Part shown: piece by piece, positions 24,640 to 37,335 of the stretch
Position numbering within the stretch: position 1 is the first letter of the stretch
How the letters are laid out: every line of letters begins with the position of its first letter
Assembly: GCA_022478985.1 (NCBI GenBank)
Contig: JAKSZP010012143.1
Span: 40,578-104,577 of the forward strand
Source of the DNA: Massospora cicadina
Lineage: Eukaryota; Entomophthoromycota; Entomophthoromycetes; Entomophthorales; Entomophthoraceae
DNA: 64,000 nucleotides
Direction: 5' to 3'
Position numbers and translations under genes: made by a program
The notes under the pieces: model-generated
What the model saw: only the letters and a program-made list of their open reading frames with translations
What the model was told of the DNA's origin: nothing
Database searches by the model: none

Positions 24640-27600
24640 TCAGGTCAACTTGCGTGGATATTGCAGCTGTCCAGGTTCCCTCATGTCCCCCCACTGAAAT
24701 AGAAGCATGTAATGACCAATTTGGAGGTAACTATTGTTGGACAAACTATATAGGCCTTATTATCCTCAACCCCTGGGTGAAGACCCACCAATTTTTGGAA
24801 TACCTTGATAGTTGCCTTATCTTGGCTAAATTATCTACCCCTGATTTTCCTTTTTTGCTCTAAACATATATATTCCAAATGCAGTCCTGAAGAAGGATTG
24901 ACTTTTGGAGGAACTTGCTCTACTACAAAGCCCACTCAGCACAGTGCTTATGAATGATTTTAATATAATATTAAGTCAGGTGAGAGACCCATTTCCTCCT
25001 GCAACACAAGACATACAAGATACTGATCAGCTTCAGGATTTCCTCAGGTCAAGTGGATTCACAGATGCCCTTGCCCCATCAGCGTCTGTCCTTGGCTGTA
25101 TGTTTCAGATCCAAGTTGTAGGTCGGGAATTCATATCAGCTTCAAGGATTGATATGGCCCTAGTGGGCCCCTTGATGGCAGGTCGAGTTTCCTCTCCCAT
25201 AACCTGTGATAACACTACAAGTGACCACAGATCCCTCACAGTGATTCTGACAACCATCCTCAGATCATCAAGGAGGGTTTGGCCAAAATTTTCTCCAGGG
25301 CTCATGAACAATCAGTTTTCAAAGGAGAAGACAAATGCGGCCATTTGTGAGCCAGAAAACCTGGACACTTCTCATTTTATGAACTTTGCAAGAAAAATGG
25401 GCAGATAAAAAGCAAGGATTTTAAAGGTAGCATACAACTGTGCTAAGGCACAAATGATGTCAGCTCAGTCTAAAGTCAGATGGGCTGAAGCTAGAATGCA
25501 TAATCTTGAAAGGATTTTCTGACCGGCGCCTTCCCCTCAATGGTTGGAGGTGTGGGAAGTGGCATAAGAGATGTATAAGTGGGAACTTACTGAACAAGAG
25601 AAAAGGCAGCAAACTTTATATAATCGCATTACTATACCCAGTGGGAACGCCCCACCCGTTTCTTCTACCAGAAACAAAAAGCTTGCTCAAAGAATCAGGA
25701 GATGGCAACCCTTAGGATGGGGACCACCATCATTATAAACAAGTAGGAGATCACCAGTGAGATCCATCGTTACTGTTCGTACCTCTTTAAGGTTTCCTAG
25801 GTGAACCCAGCGGAAGTTCAGGAATTCATTAGAGGGGCTCCAGAAACACTGGTTAGTTTCTCAGCAGATGCTGAACTTCTTGCACCAATCACGCAGCAAG
25901 AAGTAATGGACATTCTACTTCACAGCCCGCACCTGAAGGCCCTCAGGCCCAGATGGTATCCCATTTGAGTTGTATCTAGTGGATTTTGTCACAATTACAA
26001 AGGTCCTCCAGACCCTCTTCTTAACCCTCTTAGTAGAGGGGGAGTGCTTACTAACTCAAGTTTATCAATTATGACCCTTATTCATATGAAAGCAAACCGT
26101 GAGGACCTGGCAAACTGGTGACCAATATCATATTTGAACATAGACCACAAGCTATTTACTAAACTTCTAGAAAACCGCATGACTAAGTGGGCAGCACCAC
26201 GCCTCAACCCAGCTCAGCATGGCTTTATCCCAGGGAGATCGCTTTGGAATAATTACAATGAGATTCTGGCAACCCTGTCAGCTAACTCATCTCAAACGCA
26301 TGGTTTTGTGGTGCTCCTGAATATGAAAAAAGCATATGATCGGGTGAATTAAAAGTATTTTGACGCTTCCCTAACCCGTCTCCACATCCCACCACAAGCT
26401 AGGTCATGGCTATCAGCGCTTTACGCCCAGCTTCACACTAAGGTATATCCCCTCAATGGTCTTTACAGCAGCGGTAATATTTGAACAGGGTCTTCGTCAA
26501 AGGGATCCACTGAGCCCAATCTTGTTCAACATAGCACTGGATCCTATTCTGGCACTACTCCAGGAACGACTGGTGGGTATTCAGGTTCCTGGGAAACCCC
26601 CCCACCCAAACCATAGCCTTTGCTGATGACACAGCAGTGGCAGTTGGATGTAAAAGAGACCTAGACCTGGCCATGGAGGCTTTGGATCGCTACTCCATAG
26701 CGTCCAATGCAAAACTTATCACTTCTAAAACCATTATAGTGCAAGTTGGTACCCCATCGTTTCCTCCGCCTTTTGGTCTGGAACCTACCTGGGGAACCTT
26801 TAGACACCTAGGTGTCCTCACCACACCACAAGGGGTTGCAATCAAGGATAATGAGGACCTATTGCTGGATGCAATAAACTCGCGTGTAGCCAGCTGGAAC
26901 TGCCATCATATCACCTCCCAGGGACACGCCCTGATAATGAATGTTTTTTCTGCTATCAAAGGTATGGTTCCTCGCTCATGTCTGCCCCTTTATAGACAGT
27001 TTCTACTTGAGGTTGCATGTGATACTCCACTGCTGGATATGGGGATCTAACCACCCACCCACAGCTCTGACCACAATATCCCAGCCTTGCAGTAAAGGGG
27101 GCCTAGGTCTTTTGTATGCTAGGTCCCATGCCATTTCAATACTGACGGGGTTCCTTAAGCCCATCATTTTCTGGGATATGGCTCCAATGCCCCAGCGGGG
27201 TCCAGCCTTATGCCAGGGTTTAGTGGTCTCACTATGGCTCCCATGGGCTTCTCAACAGCTGTTGGGGAATGACTAAAAATTAATCCAGGCCATCTCCTTA
27301 AACCCTCTTCAAGCTTTTACTGGAACCAGGCTCTCTTTGCGCTTAAGAGGGTAGGGGTACATATATACCATACCTTCCCTTATAAAAGGAGGGGCCCTGG
27401 GATCAGCCCTCAGCATCACACCCTGGTCCACAATGGGAGGATTTTTATCTCCTGCATCCACCCTTTGGACAGACCCCCAATGCAGCCATATCTCCTTGAA
27501 CTCCTACCCCCCACTGTAAATTGGAATCTCAAGGTGCTTTGGAAGGACATTACCCACCCTGTTCTTTCAGCAAAAATGTCAAATACACTATGGTGAGTTC

Positions 27601-28010
27601 TACACACTGCTCATACAGGACAGGGGATTGACGGGTCCCACCTTCCAGCACAAGAGCTGCCCACAATGCACAGAGCTTATAGACATGCACCTCCACCGCT
27701 TCTTTACTTGCCCTTCATATCCCCTTTTTTGGAACAAGGTCTGCGAACTCTTGTGAGCAGAACCCTGGGTAGGGCACCCTGTTCAGTACTTCATGTATAA
27801 CCTCTCACTTTCCAATTGCTCCCAATCATTAAGGGTCTTGGCATTTGGCTTAGTGATATGGACTATTCATGACTCATATCTTCATGCCACTTTTGATTCC
27901 ACTCTGTGGATGCTGCCCCATATGATCACCCACTTTCAGGTTCATTTTGAGATGGCCCTGAAAGCATTTGCCATGTCACCATGGGCCATTTGGTCAGTTT
28001 GATTGGACAC
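24640..28010 (+). pseudogene. LINE-A ORF2: endonuclease and reverse transcriptase, broken
   Basis: The APE-type endonuclease spans about 24,650-25,300: NDFNIILSQ (where GDFN is expected), SRIDMALVGP and SDHRSLTVIL, matching the conserved S-x-I-D and S-D-H blocks. RT begins near 25,930 (GPDGIPFELY), then AQHGFIPGRSLWNN (about 26,212), LLNMKKAYDRV (about 26,310; Asn replaces the first catalytic Asp), RQRDPLSPILFN (about 26,493) and TIAFADD (about 26,614). The C-terminal motif CPQCTELIDMHLHRFFTCP near 27,660 fits the zinc-binding end of many LINE ORF2 proteins. No RNase H was seen. Multiple frameshifts make it inactive. Confidence 0.85.
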
Positions 28011-28152
28011 CTGGCTCTGGCAAAATTTTCCCCACCCTTTCTTGACACTTCCTCTTACCCCTGCTTTTGCCTCAAGCTCTTAGGAGCTCAGGCATAATTA
28101 AATAAAGATTGGTATATTCCCCATTAGGTTGGATCTACCTAGTGCTAAAAAT

Positions 28153-31100
28153 TAAACCTGGTAGTCATGGGACTACTGGTAGACATGAAATCATGGGCAG
28201 ACTTGTGCTTTGGGAAGAAAGGAATGGCTGTTTAAATAGTTCCTGAGATATTTAAGTTCTAGTGAAGCAATTTAAAAATTTAGGCGCAAAAACACCCTCA
28301 TGCAGACAAAGCCTAGAGGCAACTGAAGTCAGTTGTCAAAATTCTCAGTACTATTGGTAGAAGGGGGCCAAGTGACTCTATCACCTGACACCTGTTTTGC
28401 TGGGATTGGTTGAGCAGTTCATGAGATAGTGGTATGCTGAAAGTACATTTAAACATAACGGTTGATTTTCATGAAACATGCAAGTAAGACATTACATTCT
28501 ATTGGATTCCATGTCAAAAGAGGGTAGAAGGCCCTGTAAAGCCTTACACTGAGGTCACAGTTTGTAATAGTATTTTAGTGGTAAAGATAAACTAACCTTT
28601 TTGAAATGATAATATCTTTTAGCTGGACATGATTCCACACTTTCTGTTACCATTACGCTGTTTACTGTCACGCTGTATGATGACATCATTGTGTCCACTC
28701 TTTTGATTCCCCACAGTCTATAAATCTTCAGTCTCTGTCATTTTTAACATGATAGTGTTTGTTATGTAGTAAATATATTAACATGATACTAATTTGTTAT
28801 ATAGTAAATATATTTGTTATATATTAAATATTAGTTATATAGAAAACATGATAATATTTGTGCAAAAGAAACAATCAGTAAGTTAGTAACTATAATAAAG
28901 TTGCATTTAGCTAGCGGCTGAAAGATATTATCATTCTCTTAAGCTTTTACCATTTAGTAAACGGTACTTCCGTTTTAGCAATATGATTTAAAGTGATGAC
29001 AAGTGGAAAGAAAAGTTCTTACAGGTTATGTAGTAAATTAGGTTTTTTTCAAATTTTTACCTTGCAGCCTTCTTATATGTGGCCACTTTTTATTCCTTAT
29101 GATGCAATTTGGCCTAGAAATATAGTGTATTCATTTGACCTTATATATTTTACAAGAGTAGATGATTGTATTAACTACTATTTATTACAGATCCTTTAGT
29201 GAAATAAATATTAATTACCAGGTACTATTTATGACTTGATAATTCTATGTAAAGTAGATCTGCCTTCCTATATCATGACAAAAATATACTTATTTTTAAG
29301 CTTTGGTTTAACTAAAAATTATAGTATTTTTTAGGGTATAGTATTAAAACCTGATTGGTTGGTATCAGCCTGGGTAATTTTAGTATTCTATGAAAATGCA
29401 TGCCCCATTTAAAATCACATAAGAGTGGACTATTTCTACTGTATAGTAGTGTCTATATGGATAATTAGTAACCTTCAATATTATTTGAAAATATATTGCC
29501 TTTTGATATAAAAATAATCTACTTTAATTTTTCAATCTCTAGACACCGTTTTTTTTAGTACTAGATGGTCCCTAGACACCGTTTTTATGGTAGAAATCCT
29601 ACTATTTTAAATTCATTATAGTATTGTAGAAATAGTCTATATAATTGTTATAGCAATTGTTATGTGAGGAAACTTAACCATTTTATAAATTTAACATAAG
29701 TTATGACAAAAGATGCATACGCTATATCTGGTTATATAATTGGGAATTTAAACTAGTATCTAAATATAATTTTAATAACCAAGCTCATTGGTATTTAAGC
29801 ATCCTGTAGTAGCTTGATATTACCTTGTTATGCAAATATTTATATATTAAAAAAGATACAAACTATAATACCACGCAAGTAATTATGAGATGCATAGCTA
29901 ATACTACTAGTAATTTTGTAGTCAGAAACTACCTTGAATAGTTGCTTGGTGGAATATTATTTTTTTCTTATAACAATAAGTTTGAGTTGAGTGATTGAGG
30001 TTCCTAAGCCATAATGCCCCCTTCACATTCGGAAAAGGTTTGGAATAAGTTCTTGTGTTTACTCATACCCAATAAATTAGTACCAAGAGTGATCTTTATA
30101 ATCTACTTGTACCCACAAACATTATTTGATGGTCGTTTTTGGTAGAACATCTAATTTTATCCTTTCACTTTTATATTTTGATATCTGAAATGTAAGATAT
30201 AGTTTGTTAAATTATTATTTCCGCTTTTAAATTATTAAGGCAAGTTAATTAATAAATATTTTCTAGTTACATTAGCACTCAAGAAACTGTTTAAATGACA
30301 AACTCGTGCATTTGACTAAACCTCAACGTCCATTGTTGATTTATTTTGGATAATCATGAGATGGTACCTTGTACTCAATGTTGAGATGGTATAGGTAGTT
30401 AACTTTTTATGAATGACGTAAAAATATTTGTCTTAAAATTTATTAATTCTCTTGTTCTATAATTACTCTTATATCTATCTTTACGAGTAGCTTTTACCTT
30501 TGACAAGTTCATAGTATCAGGGTATGCAGAATATTTGCCATTTATAAAAGCCCTAATTGAATGTAATGATTATTGAAGCGATTAAAAATAACCAAACAAG
30601 AAAATATAAAGCAACAAGTTACACACTTTCTTGTTGCTGGTATGTCATATCCCAAAGAGAACGCCAAAAAGCTTTATTCGCACAATCTCCTTAAGTAATT
30701 GCGTTTACAGTGGTATATAAAAATTAAAATAATAATTTGTTTACTTAGTCTGCACTATGAGAGCCATGATATGATATATTTAAGTTGGGCTTGTAAAGAA
30801 GTTCATGTTGAAAAATGTAAACATCAAGACTGGCATTTAATTGGGCTTTAAGAACTAAATTTAGTACCACAGATTGTATCTAGTTATTATTTGTCTTTAT
30901 GTCAGAGCGTTAACAGTAATATGTAGGATGCCTCATGATCTTTAAGCTATTGGCAATGCACACTTTTTGTAAAATTGAGAGTGATTGTATCAGTCTGTTT
31001 AAGCCAAATACTTAATCACTAATTTATATACCATAAAATCAATATAACGTAATACTAGTTTTAGAATTATACTTTAAGGCTACAAAGCGTTAATGTTAAA

Positions 31101-31536
31101 AACCTATTCAACTGGATAACAAAAGATAAAAATAAGTGAAACAGTTATGTTTCCCTCTTGGACAAAAAAGGGCTTAAAATTATTACAGCTAATTAAATTT
31201 AAATAAAATTTTCACTTTTGTGCTAATAAGCCATTTAAAGTATATTCAATTAAAAAATAGAACCCTTACATGTACTAAATGTCTCTCATAGCACCGTTGT
31301 TCAATTAATAGTTTACAAAACAAAGCTGGTGAAGAAGGCAACAAAGTTTTGCAGGATAAAAATAAAATAAACAAATCGTAACATAATATTATACTAAAAG
31401 CAACTTTAAAGAGCTAGCTAAATAATGATTTTTGATATTAGAAGCACTTAGATAAAAAGATTTTAATATATTTTGGGAGAACAGAAAAAGATCAAAACCC
31501 GCTATAAAATTTTAGTTGATAAATAATTAAGAAAGC
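28153..31536. other. AT-rich spacer, no gene recognised
   Basis: Long, AT-rich sequence with only short chance frames. About 28,755-28,860 has loose tandem copies of TTTGTTATATAGTAAATATA-like units. A LINE-tail micro-insertion lies at 29,554-29,571. Composition differs from the element-rich flanks and it probably is host intergenic DNA. Confidence 0.6.
29554..29571 (-). mobile_element. Micro-insertion of a LINE 3' tail (copy 2)
   Basis: Eighteen bases, on the minus strand GGACCATCTAGTACTAAA, between exact 15 bp copies of CTAGACACCGTTTTT (29,539-29,553 and 29,572-29,586). It differs from copy 1 at one position (A for G) and in A-run length. Confidence 0.88.
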
Positions 31537-32106
31537 TTACCGATTCTTGAGTTTAAGTACAAGCGCAACTTTACGACCAACAGCCTCCTTGAATCGATGT
31601 CTATTGGCTTCCATTCTCTTACGACGACGCTTTAAAGTGGGTTTCTCATAATAACGTTTTAAAGCAAGTTGTTTTTTAACGTTGTTTTCCTTGAGTATAC
31701 TGTTGAGTTGATAATATGATCGAAGAGGATCATCTCTTACCAAAACGCTTCGACCTGAAAATTTCATTTCAGCATATGTTTCTTTAGGCAGAGGAGGTTG
31801 TGGCAAAGGCGCGTGCCCTTCTTGTGGAATAATATTAGAGCGATCAACTAGCCTAAAAAGTGGACTGAAAGAAGTTGATTTTTGAGAATCTAAAGGTTTA
31901 TCAGATGGTTTATTCAAAAAACTGTTTATGTTGCGAGGCATAAATAACTTGTCGATTTTAGATTTGGATCCATATGTAGTTTGAGTTATTGCTGAAGCCC
32001 AAAGGGGATAAAATAAATTAGAATTTAAGGCAGCTTGAGAAAACTTGAGAGACGCTGATGAGAACTTTAATAAAGCTTTAGCTACAGGAAATCCCGAGGT
32101 GAACAT
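31537..32106 (-). CDS. MRP21: Mitochondrial small-subunit ribosomal protein bS21m
   Basis: A 189-codon uninterrupted ORF starting ATG at 32,106 and ending TAA. The first ~30 residues (MFTSGFPVAKALLKFSSASL) are rich in Lys, Ser and Ala without acidic residues, as in a mitochondrial targeting peptide. Residues ~115-189 are the bS21 domain: SVLVRDDP, then a helix ending LALKRYYEKPT, a basic RRRKRMEANRHRFKEAV block and KVALVLKLKNR at the C terminus. The length fits fungal Mrp21 better than the short animal protein. bS21 sits near the 3' end of the small-subunit rRNA and helps translation initiation. The frame contains no stops, unlike the surrounding elements. A CG|GTAAGC donor-like sequence overlaps the stop, so a further 3' exon cannot be excluded. 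SINE S2 lies 213 bases upstream. Confidence 0.87.
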   Translation of the reverse strand: MFTSGFPVAKALLKFSSASLKFSQAALNSNLFYPLWASAITQTTYGSKSKIDKLFMPRNINSFLNKPSDKPLDSQKSTSFSPLFRLVDRSNIIPQEGHAPLPQPPLPKETYAEMKFSGRSVLVRDDPLRSYYQLNSILKENNVKKQLALKRYYEKPTLKRRRKRMEANRHRFKEAVGRKVALVLKLKNR

Positions 32107-32318
32107 TTTGGAATATAAAATATATACTTTTTAAGCGGATTAAGTAGAGCCTAGAAGTATTAGTTCAAGCTCTAAAAAGCATAAACAAAAGGTACAAGCG
32201 TAGAAATAAAAACAATAAATATAAAATCGCTAAGGTTTAACAGGATGCAAATTAGATTAATCAATTGATATGCGATTTTATAGGGTACATAAACTACCTT
32301 AGTAAAGCTTTATAAACC
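32107..32318 (-). promoter_or_regulatory. Upstream region of the bS21m gene, shortened by a SINE
   Basis: Only 212 bases separate the ATG from the SINE insertion site. The stretch is AT-rich; A/T-rich TATATTTTATATTCC lies directly before the ATG. No defined promoter element can be named with confidence. Confidence 0.3.
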
Positions 32319-32598
32319 GGTGAGGATACCCAACGGTAGAAATGGACCCTCTACCACTGCCCCCCGAGTTCGATCCCGGTAGATGAACTTTAGGGGACAA
32401 TTATAACTGTGTTGGCGTTGCGCACCAATGCCTCAAACCGAGATAGCGAATAGCAGGGTGTCCATGGAGTTTCTGGCCTATCATACGCCGCGCATGGAGG
32501 TTTTCCGGGTTTTACCCTCCTTTCCCATTAATTCGATCCCTTAATTGGTGTGGTATCATCTCCAAGTTGGTCCACCTCAAATAAAAATTTAAATTTAG
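32319..32598 (+). mobile_element. Full-length tRNA-derived SINE S2
   Basis: 280 bp flanked by a perfect 13 bp target duplication AGCTTTATAAACC (32,306-32,318 and 32,599-32,611). The head is tRNA-like: an A-box-like stretch at about 32,325-32,340 and a clear B box GTTCGATCC at 32,368-32,376. The body contains GCACCAATGCC, GAGATAGCGAATAGCA and CGCGCATGGAGG, shared with S3 and S4. The 3' end GGTGTGGTATCATCTCC...CACCTCAAATAAAAATTT is tail T2, also found at the end of LINE-B. SINEs of this kind are transcribed by Pol III and depend on a LINE for reverse transcription. Confidence 0.92.
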
Positions 32599-32611
32599 AG
32601 CTTTATAAACC

Positions 32612-32989
32612 AAAAACCCTGATAAAATGAATCTAAACTCACACCTGTTGCTACAATTTACTAAAAATTAGCAATAACAATATTTAACTATACTTTATGA
32701 AATCTTAGCACTTTTAATCACTTTGAAATTTAAGCTGAGTAGATCAAAAATTACAAAACTAATTTTTAAAGTACATTGAGCATTCTAGTTAAACCACTAT
32801 TAGTACTATTTTATTATGCAATCTCTATATAAATAATAATAAAAATTAAAAAACTTAGTTTTCTTAAAAAAAAATTTTGAATTTTTAACTTTTAGGAGGC
32901 TTTCTTTCTGCTCAATCTCACTTTTAAGTAAATTTGTAAAAAGAAGTTTAATTTACCTCCACCATCTGACCTCACCATTTTCCTTAATG
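32612..32989. other. AT-rich spacer
   Basis: No feature recognised. Similar composition to the region around the bS21m gene. Confidence 0.5.
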
Positions 32990-34744
32990 TCATTGGATCC
33001 ACCGCCTGCTGTTCTAGTGTGAGGTAGCAGTGCTCCCACTACCTACTATTTTCCACCCTGTGGGCAAATATATTTACACAGGTTCAAATAGCCTGCCAAC
33101 CTCTACCAGCTATTTTGTCCCCCATGGGACTTACTGCTCCATCTTGCATGTATCCACCCTTCTATCCCCCTATCCTCTTACCCTCCCTTGTTCCACAATC
33201 TGATTTTCCCTACATATTAACCTCAGGCATTTAGTCCCATATGTCAACAAGGTAATAATTTAACTTTCCACTACTGCCTTTACACTGGCTGTCTTTATTG
33301 ATTTTCACCCATTTAAGGGCTATTCCAATATTGGCCTCCAGATGGAGGAGGATGCTGCATCAGCAGCTTCAACTCCCCTTATTTATAAAAACTCTCTCAT
33401 TCCTACTACCCATACTTGCTTCCTTCAGATAACACACTGGTGATGTCCTTTGAATCCCTCCCTACCCATCTCACACCCTAAATTTTCTATAAATAATTAA
33501 TGGTGGGGCTTTTAGCTTATAAATTCAACCCCAACCTCATTTTCACTGTTCCCTCTGGTGCAGAATGACTTGCTGCCCCTCACACCACTGCCACCATAAA
33601 CCTATACCACTCTGCCATAGCCCAACAAATCTCCCATACCCATATTGTAGTAGCACCTGAGCATTTTTTTTGGGCTTGTGTGGATAATGGTTGCCAAATT
33701 TGTCCCCTCTGTTTTAGGTTTGACCATTCAAAAAAAACATGCCTCTGAGCCACTTCCTCTAATATGGCTTCTGATCCCTTTTCAGCAGATTCTGAATGGG
33801 GGATTTTGTTGCCACCTCCCATCCAATATTCTCACTCAATGAGCCAGAGTAGGAAATCAGCCTCCACCAAATTGTCCACCCACATTAACCCACCCAAATT
33901 CAACCCCACTAATCAGAGTTAGTCTTGGACCACCATTTGCACCCAAGCAACCTATTTGACTACTACCCATCCCAATTCTATATCCACTGTTCTCATAAAC
34001 CAGAATCATTGAGACCTATTGGCCAAGGTTGACAAATCAGGCAAGATTATCATAAAATAAGAAACCCAGTGAACCTCTCAATATGATGGATTACAAATGG
34101 GCCAAATTTTACAATTCTGATTTTGACAAAATCCTATTCCCCAAATGATTCATTCCTAAACCCAATTCCATCTCCTACCAAAGTGACCACCAGCTCACCT
34201 TAGCAGCAGTGGCCTCACCCCATTACTCAGTCCTCTGCAAAAAAAAGTGGCCCAATAAGTGGCTCAATTCCTAAAGGGCTGACCACACTCATCTTCCCCC
34301 TGATTTTCCCAAAGCTGCTCAAGGCAAAATTGCCAAATTGTTTAATGATGCCAAAGATGCTGTCATGCATTTTGAAAAAGTAGCAGATTTTGACCCATCT
34401 GTTAAATTACCCAGCAGAACATAACAAACTTGACCCAAATCCCTGATTTCTGCCTACAAGCTGGACACCATCTACCAGAATTAGTTGAAGATGTCTTCCA
34501 AGATGGTCTTGAAGAAAACCCATTTTTCACAGCCATCCATCCCCACCACGCTGATGCCCCAATGCCATGGCTCTCCACTTTTGTCAGCTTCTACAGCCAT
34601 AATGATTCTGTCATAAAGAATATGTCTGTAGAAGAGCCACCTGACCCCCTCACCCTCCACTATGGTGGGTTAGCAATATTCTACTCTCTGCCTGGTTGGA
34701 GGTTTTGCTTTATTTTTTGTTCCATTAATATGTTTGGTTCTTTT
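32990..34744 (+). mobile_element. Half-LINE hL-3, 5' portion (interrupted by G2)
   Basis: Contains the ORF1-type blocks of the family: FIDFHPFKGYSNIGLQMEED near 33,295, a zinc knuckle CPLCFRFDHSKKTC near 33,706-33,747 and the C-terminal EENPFFTAIHPHHADAPMP stretch near 34,510. There is no endonuclease or RT. The sequence stops at the 5 bp duplication of G2, and its T2 tail resumes on the far side of G2 at 42,849-42,908. Confidence 0.75.
33230..34720 (+). pseudogene. hL-3 ORF1 protein, broken
   Basis: Domains in order are the FHPFKGY block, the C-X2-C-X4-H-X4-C knuckle (all four ligands present) and the conserved C-terminal region at 34,430-34,720. Stops and frame changes separate them. It is the same protein family as in hL-2, hL-4 and hL-5. 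Confidence 0.65.
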
Positions 34745-35500
34745 TGAAGAAATTTAGCTCTTTTGTGCTCACTGGTGCATACGCCACTGGATTCCACTAA
34801 AACTTTTAATAAAATTATATTTAAACGCTAATAGAAACTTGATTTTTAGTTGTTTTTATTAGGAATGCGGGAGTAAAAGAAAAACAATCTTTCCAAGTTT
34901 TGACTATTAGTATTTATACTACTTTTGAAGGTCAGAGGCAATTTGGGGATAAGTTTGAAATAGCTTTGATGCTTCCAATTTAGGTAATATGCAGGAATAG
35001 CATATCATAACTTGGGAACTTGATTCAGGGCAGTGGAGCAAAAGAAGAGGAATTTTGATTGGCCAAAATGTACCTGTGAGGTATTTTTTTAAGAACTTGA
35101 GCCAATCGCCACCCAAGAAAATTCTTGCACCTTGGAGGACCATCGCCAAGCCTATAAAAAGGGGGGTGCCACATAGGCACATTGAAGGACTTTGGGATAA
35201 TAGCGAGTGCCTTCCAATGGTAACCCCAAAGTCCATCATGTGGTCAAAGTAATCTGACTGGGGGATTTTATGCTCAGTGCCTGTAAAGGTTTCAAACTCA
35301 TGTTACCCCAATTAATGGGGTTCCACCAAGAGTCAGCCAGGGACTTTTGGTTAAAACATTTTGATAGCATTGTTTTTATTATTGTTAGATTTGCTCTTAA
35401 AATTCATGGATAATCACAAATGGCTGACATTTCCCTTTTTTTGGCTGAGATTGACCTAAATCAATCTTCTTTTCTCAGCTGCAAAGGCAAATTTCTGACA
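34745..35500 (-). repeat. 3' LTR of G2
   Basis: Read on +, TGAAGAAATTTAGC to TTTCTGACA. A G-rich tract abuts it on the internal side. It retains the empty form (35,452-35,468) of the site that carries the micro-insertion in the 5' LTR. Confidence 0.88.
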
Positions 35501-35510
35501 TCACCCCCCC
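35501..35510 (-). other. Polypurine tract of G2
   Basis: On the minus strand GGGGGGGTGA directly precedes the 3' LTR. Confidence 0.75.
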
Positions 35511-35670
35511 TTAAGAATGTTGAGGGGGCGAGTAGGGCCAGAGGAAACAGCCATGTATGTGGTTTATGTTAATACTAGTAGCTAGCAACTTAATGGAATA
35601 TTCATTTCATCACTTGTATGTGATGGTGAAGTGACCCTCCCAATTTGTTCCAAGCTTACTGCTTCTAGGA
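35511..35670 (-). mobile_element. G2 3' untranslated stretch
   Basis: Internal G2 sequence between the polypurine tract and the nested solo LTR, with no coding signal. Confidence 0.6.
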
Positions 35671-35675
35671 GTGAT

Positions 35676-36438
35676 TGTGGAAAAATCAGCTTATTTATGC
35701 TCGCTGGTGCATTCTGCCAGCTGGTTTCCACAAATATTTTTTATTTAATAAAGATTTATATAAAATGCGCTTAGTAAAAATTGGATTTTTATGATTTTTA
35801 TTAGGTGCGCAATAAGGGAAAAATGATACTCCTTGACTCTGACTATCTAGTATTTAAAGTAATTATGAAGGTCCAGGGGAAAATTGGGAATATGTTCAGA
35901 ATAACCTACATGAGTCTGAATTAGGAAATATGCAGGAATAGCATATCATAACTTGGAACCTCGCTTCAGGGAAGAGGAAGGAAGGAAGGGGAATTCTGAT
36001 TGGCCCAAATGTACCCATGAGGTAACTGCATTATGAATTTGAGCCAATCACCTCCTGAGAAATTTCTTGCACCTGGGGGACCCCCTCCAAGCCTATAAAA
36101 GGGGAGGGTCCCTGCACGGGTGCATTGAAGGACTTCATGGGGGTCAGGGGTGTGCCTTTTGATGGTAACCCCAAAGTCTGTGGTGAGGTCAGAGTAATCT
36201 GGCCAGCCAATTCTATTAGTTCCCATACAGGTTTCATACTGGTGTTTCCCAATTAATGGGGTTCCACTGAGAATTGGCCAGGGACTTTTGTCCGATTTTC
36301 TCTACTTTTTCAATATTAATTTTAATAAATGAGCTCTTAATGACATTGTAATATCACAAATGGCTGACATTTCTATTTTTCAGCAGAACTTGACCTACAT
36401 CATTCTTATCTTTAGTCTGCAAAGGTAAATGTCTGAAA
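35676..36438 (-). repeat. Solo LTR nested in G2
   Basis: A 763 bp LTR of the G2 family (TGTGGAAAAATCAGC to a terminus GTCTGAAA, where CA has decayed) flanked by a perfect 5 bp duplication GTGAT (35,671-35,675 and 36,439-36,443). No internal sequence is attached, so a full element probably recombined between its LTRs after inserting here. Confidence 0.88.
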
Positions 36439-36499
36439 GTGATGCAGTTATGGTAATATAATACCATGTCACACACTTGGAATGTAGGAAGGGGGCTCT

Positions 36500-37330
36500 A
36501 ATCTCATTTGCCGCCTGGCCTTTTTAATTCACGTTTTTGCTAAATTGGTCATTTCCTCAGATTGGAGTTGAATAATGCGCTGAGCCAATCTTCTCATGAC
36601 CTTCTCAGGTTCCTCAACTCTAGAGGAAAATACATCTTTGACTAAGAGGGAAGGTAGTCCTGGTTTCCACCCATACAAGCCTCTAAAAGGGGACATTTTC
36701 AAAACCTGGTGATAACTGATTTGGTAGGCCATAAGAGCACTGGGTAGGAATTGATCCCATTAAAGTGGATCAGAGGAGGCCATTTTCTGAAGAATAGAAA
36801 CCAATGTCCTATTTGCTCTTTCCACGGTCCCATTTGTGGAGGGGTTATATGGAGCCAAGAAGAGTTGTTGTGCTCCCATAGATGTGGTCAGGATTTTGAT
36901 TACTCTGGAGGTGATTTTATTACCATTATTTCATAGTAGTAATTGGGGCAGCCGTGACATGTGAAAATATGTTGGAGTAAAAAGGTGGCGGTGGCCTTGG
37001 CAGTTTGGGCAGGAAGAGCCACTGCTTCCACCCACTTGGTGAAATGGTCAATAGCTATTAGGATAAATTTGTTTCCACAAGTAGACTGAGGAAGTGGATC
37101 AACTACATTTAAACTGATGGTGTGGAATGTTGTTGTGGGGTAGTAGGTTGATACTGGTATCTAGTCTTGAAACTGGATTGCTTTTTACACGTAAGGCAAG
37201 CTTCCAGGACGTCAACAATAGCTTCCATCATTCCATCACAATAGTATCAGTCCTTGATCCACTCTCAAGTTTCTTTTCTACACTATGACCTAGGATGGAG
37301 TGAGCTTCTAGTATAGCAGGTACTCGTTCT
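36500..37330 (-). pseudogene. G2 integrase, broken
   Basis: Read leftward: a zinc-finger end ACLTCKKQ near 37,200, then the core segment ILIAIDHFTKWVEAVALP near 37,030 and TATFLLQHIF. The region around 36,700 reads YQISYHQVLKMSPFRGLYG, the typical segment after the catalytic Glu, followed by VMRRLAQRI. The second Asp and the Glu are not clear because of frame changes. It closes pol; no chromodomain is evident. Confidence 0.8.
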
Positions 37331-37335
37331 GAGGG

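Larger units (their letters stand above)
22860..28152 (+). mobile_element. LINE-A, decayed non-LTR retrotransposon with tail T1
   Basis: Order on +: ORF1 remnant with zinc knuckle, APE-type endonuclease, reverse transcriptase with FADD box, C-terminal Cys/His motif, then a 3' tail AATAAAGAT...CCCCATTAGGTTGG...CTAGTGCTAAAAATT (28,099-28,152). The 5' end is not fixed. Frameshifts and stops are present throughout. Confidence 0.85.

Noticed and set aside
32319..32400. A tRNA gene at the head of SINE S2
   Set aside because: The A/B-box region is tRNA-like, but it is joined to the SINE body, is bounded by a SINE-length target duplication and recurs in S4; no complete cloverleaf was found.
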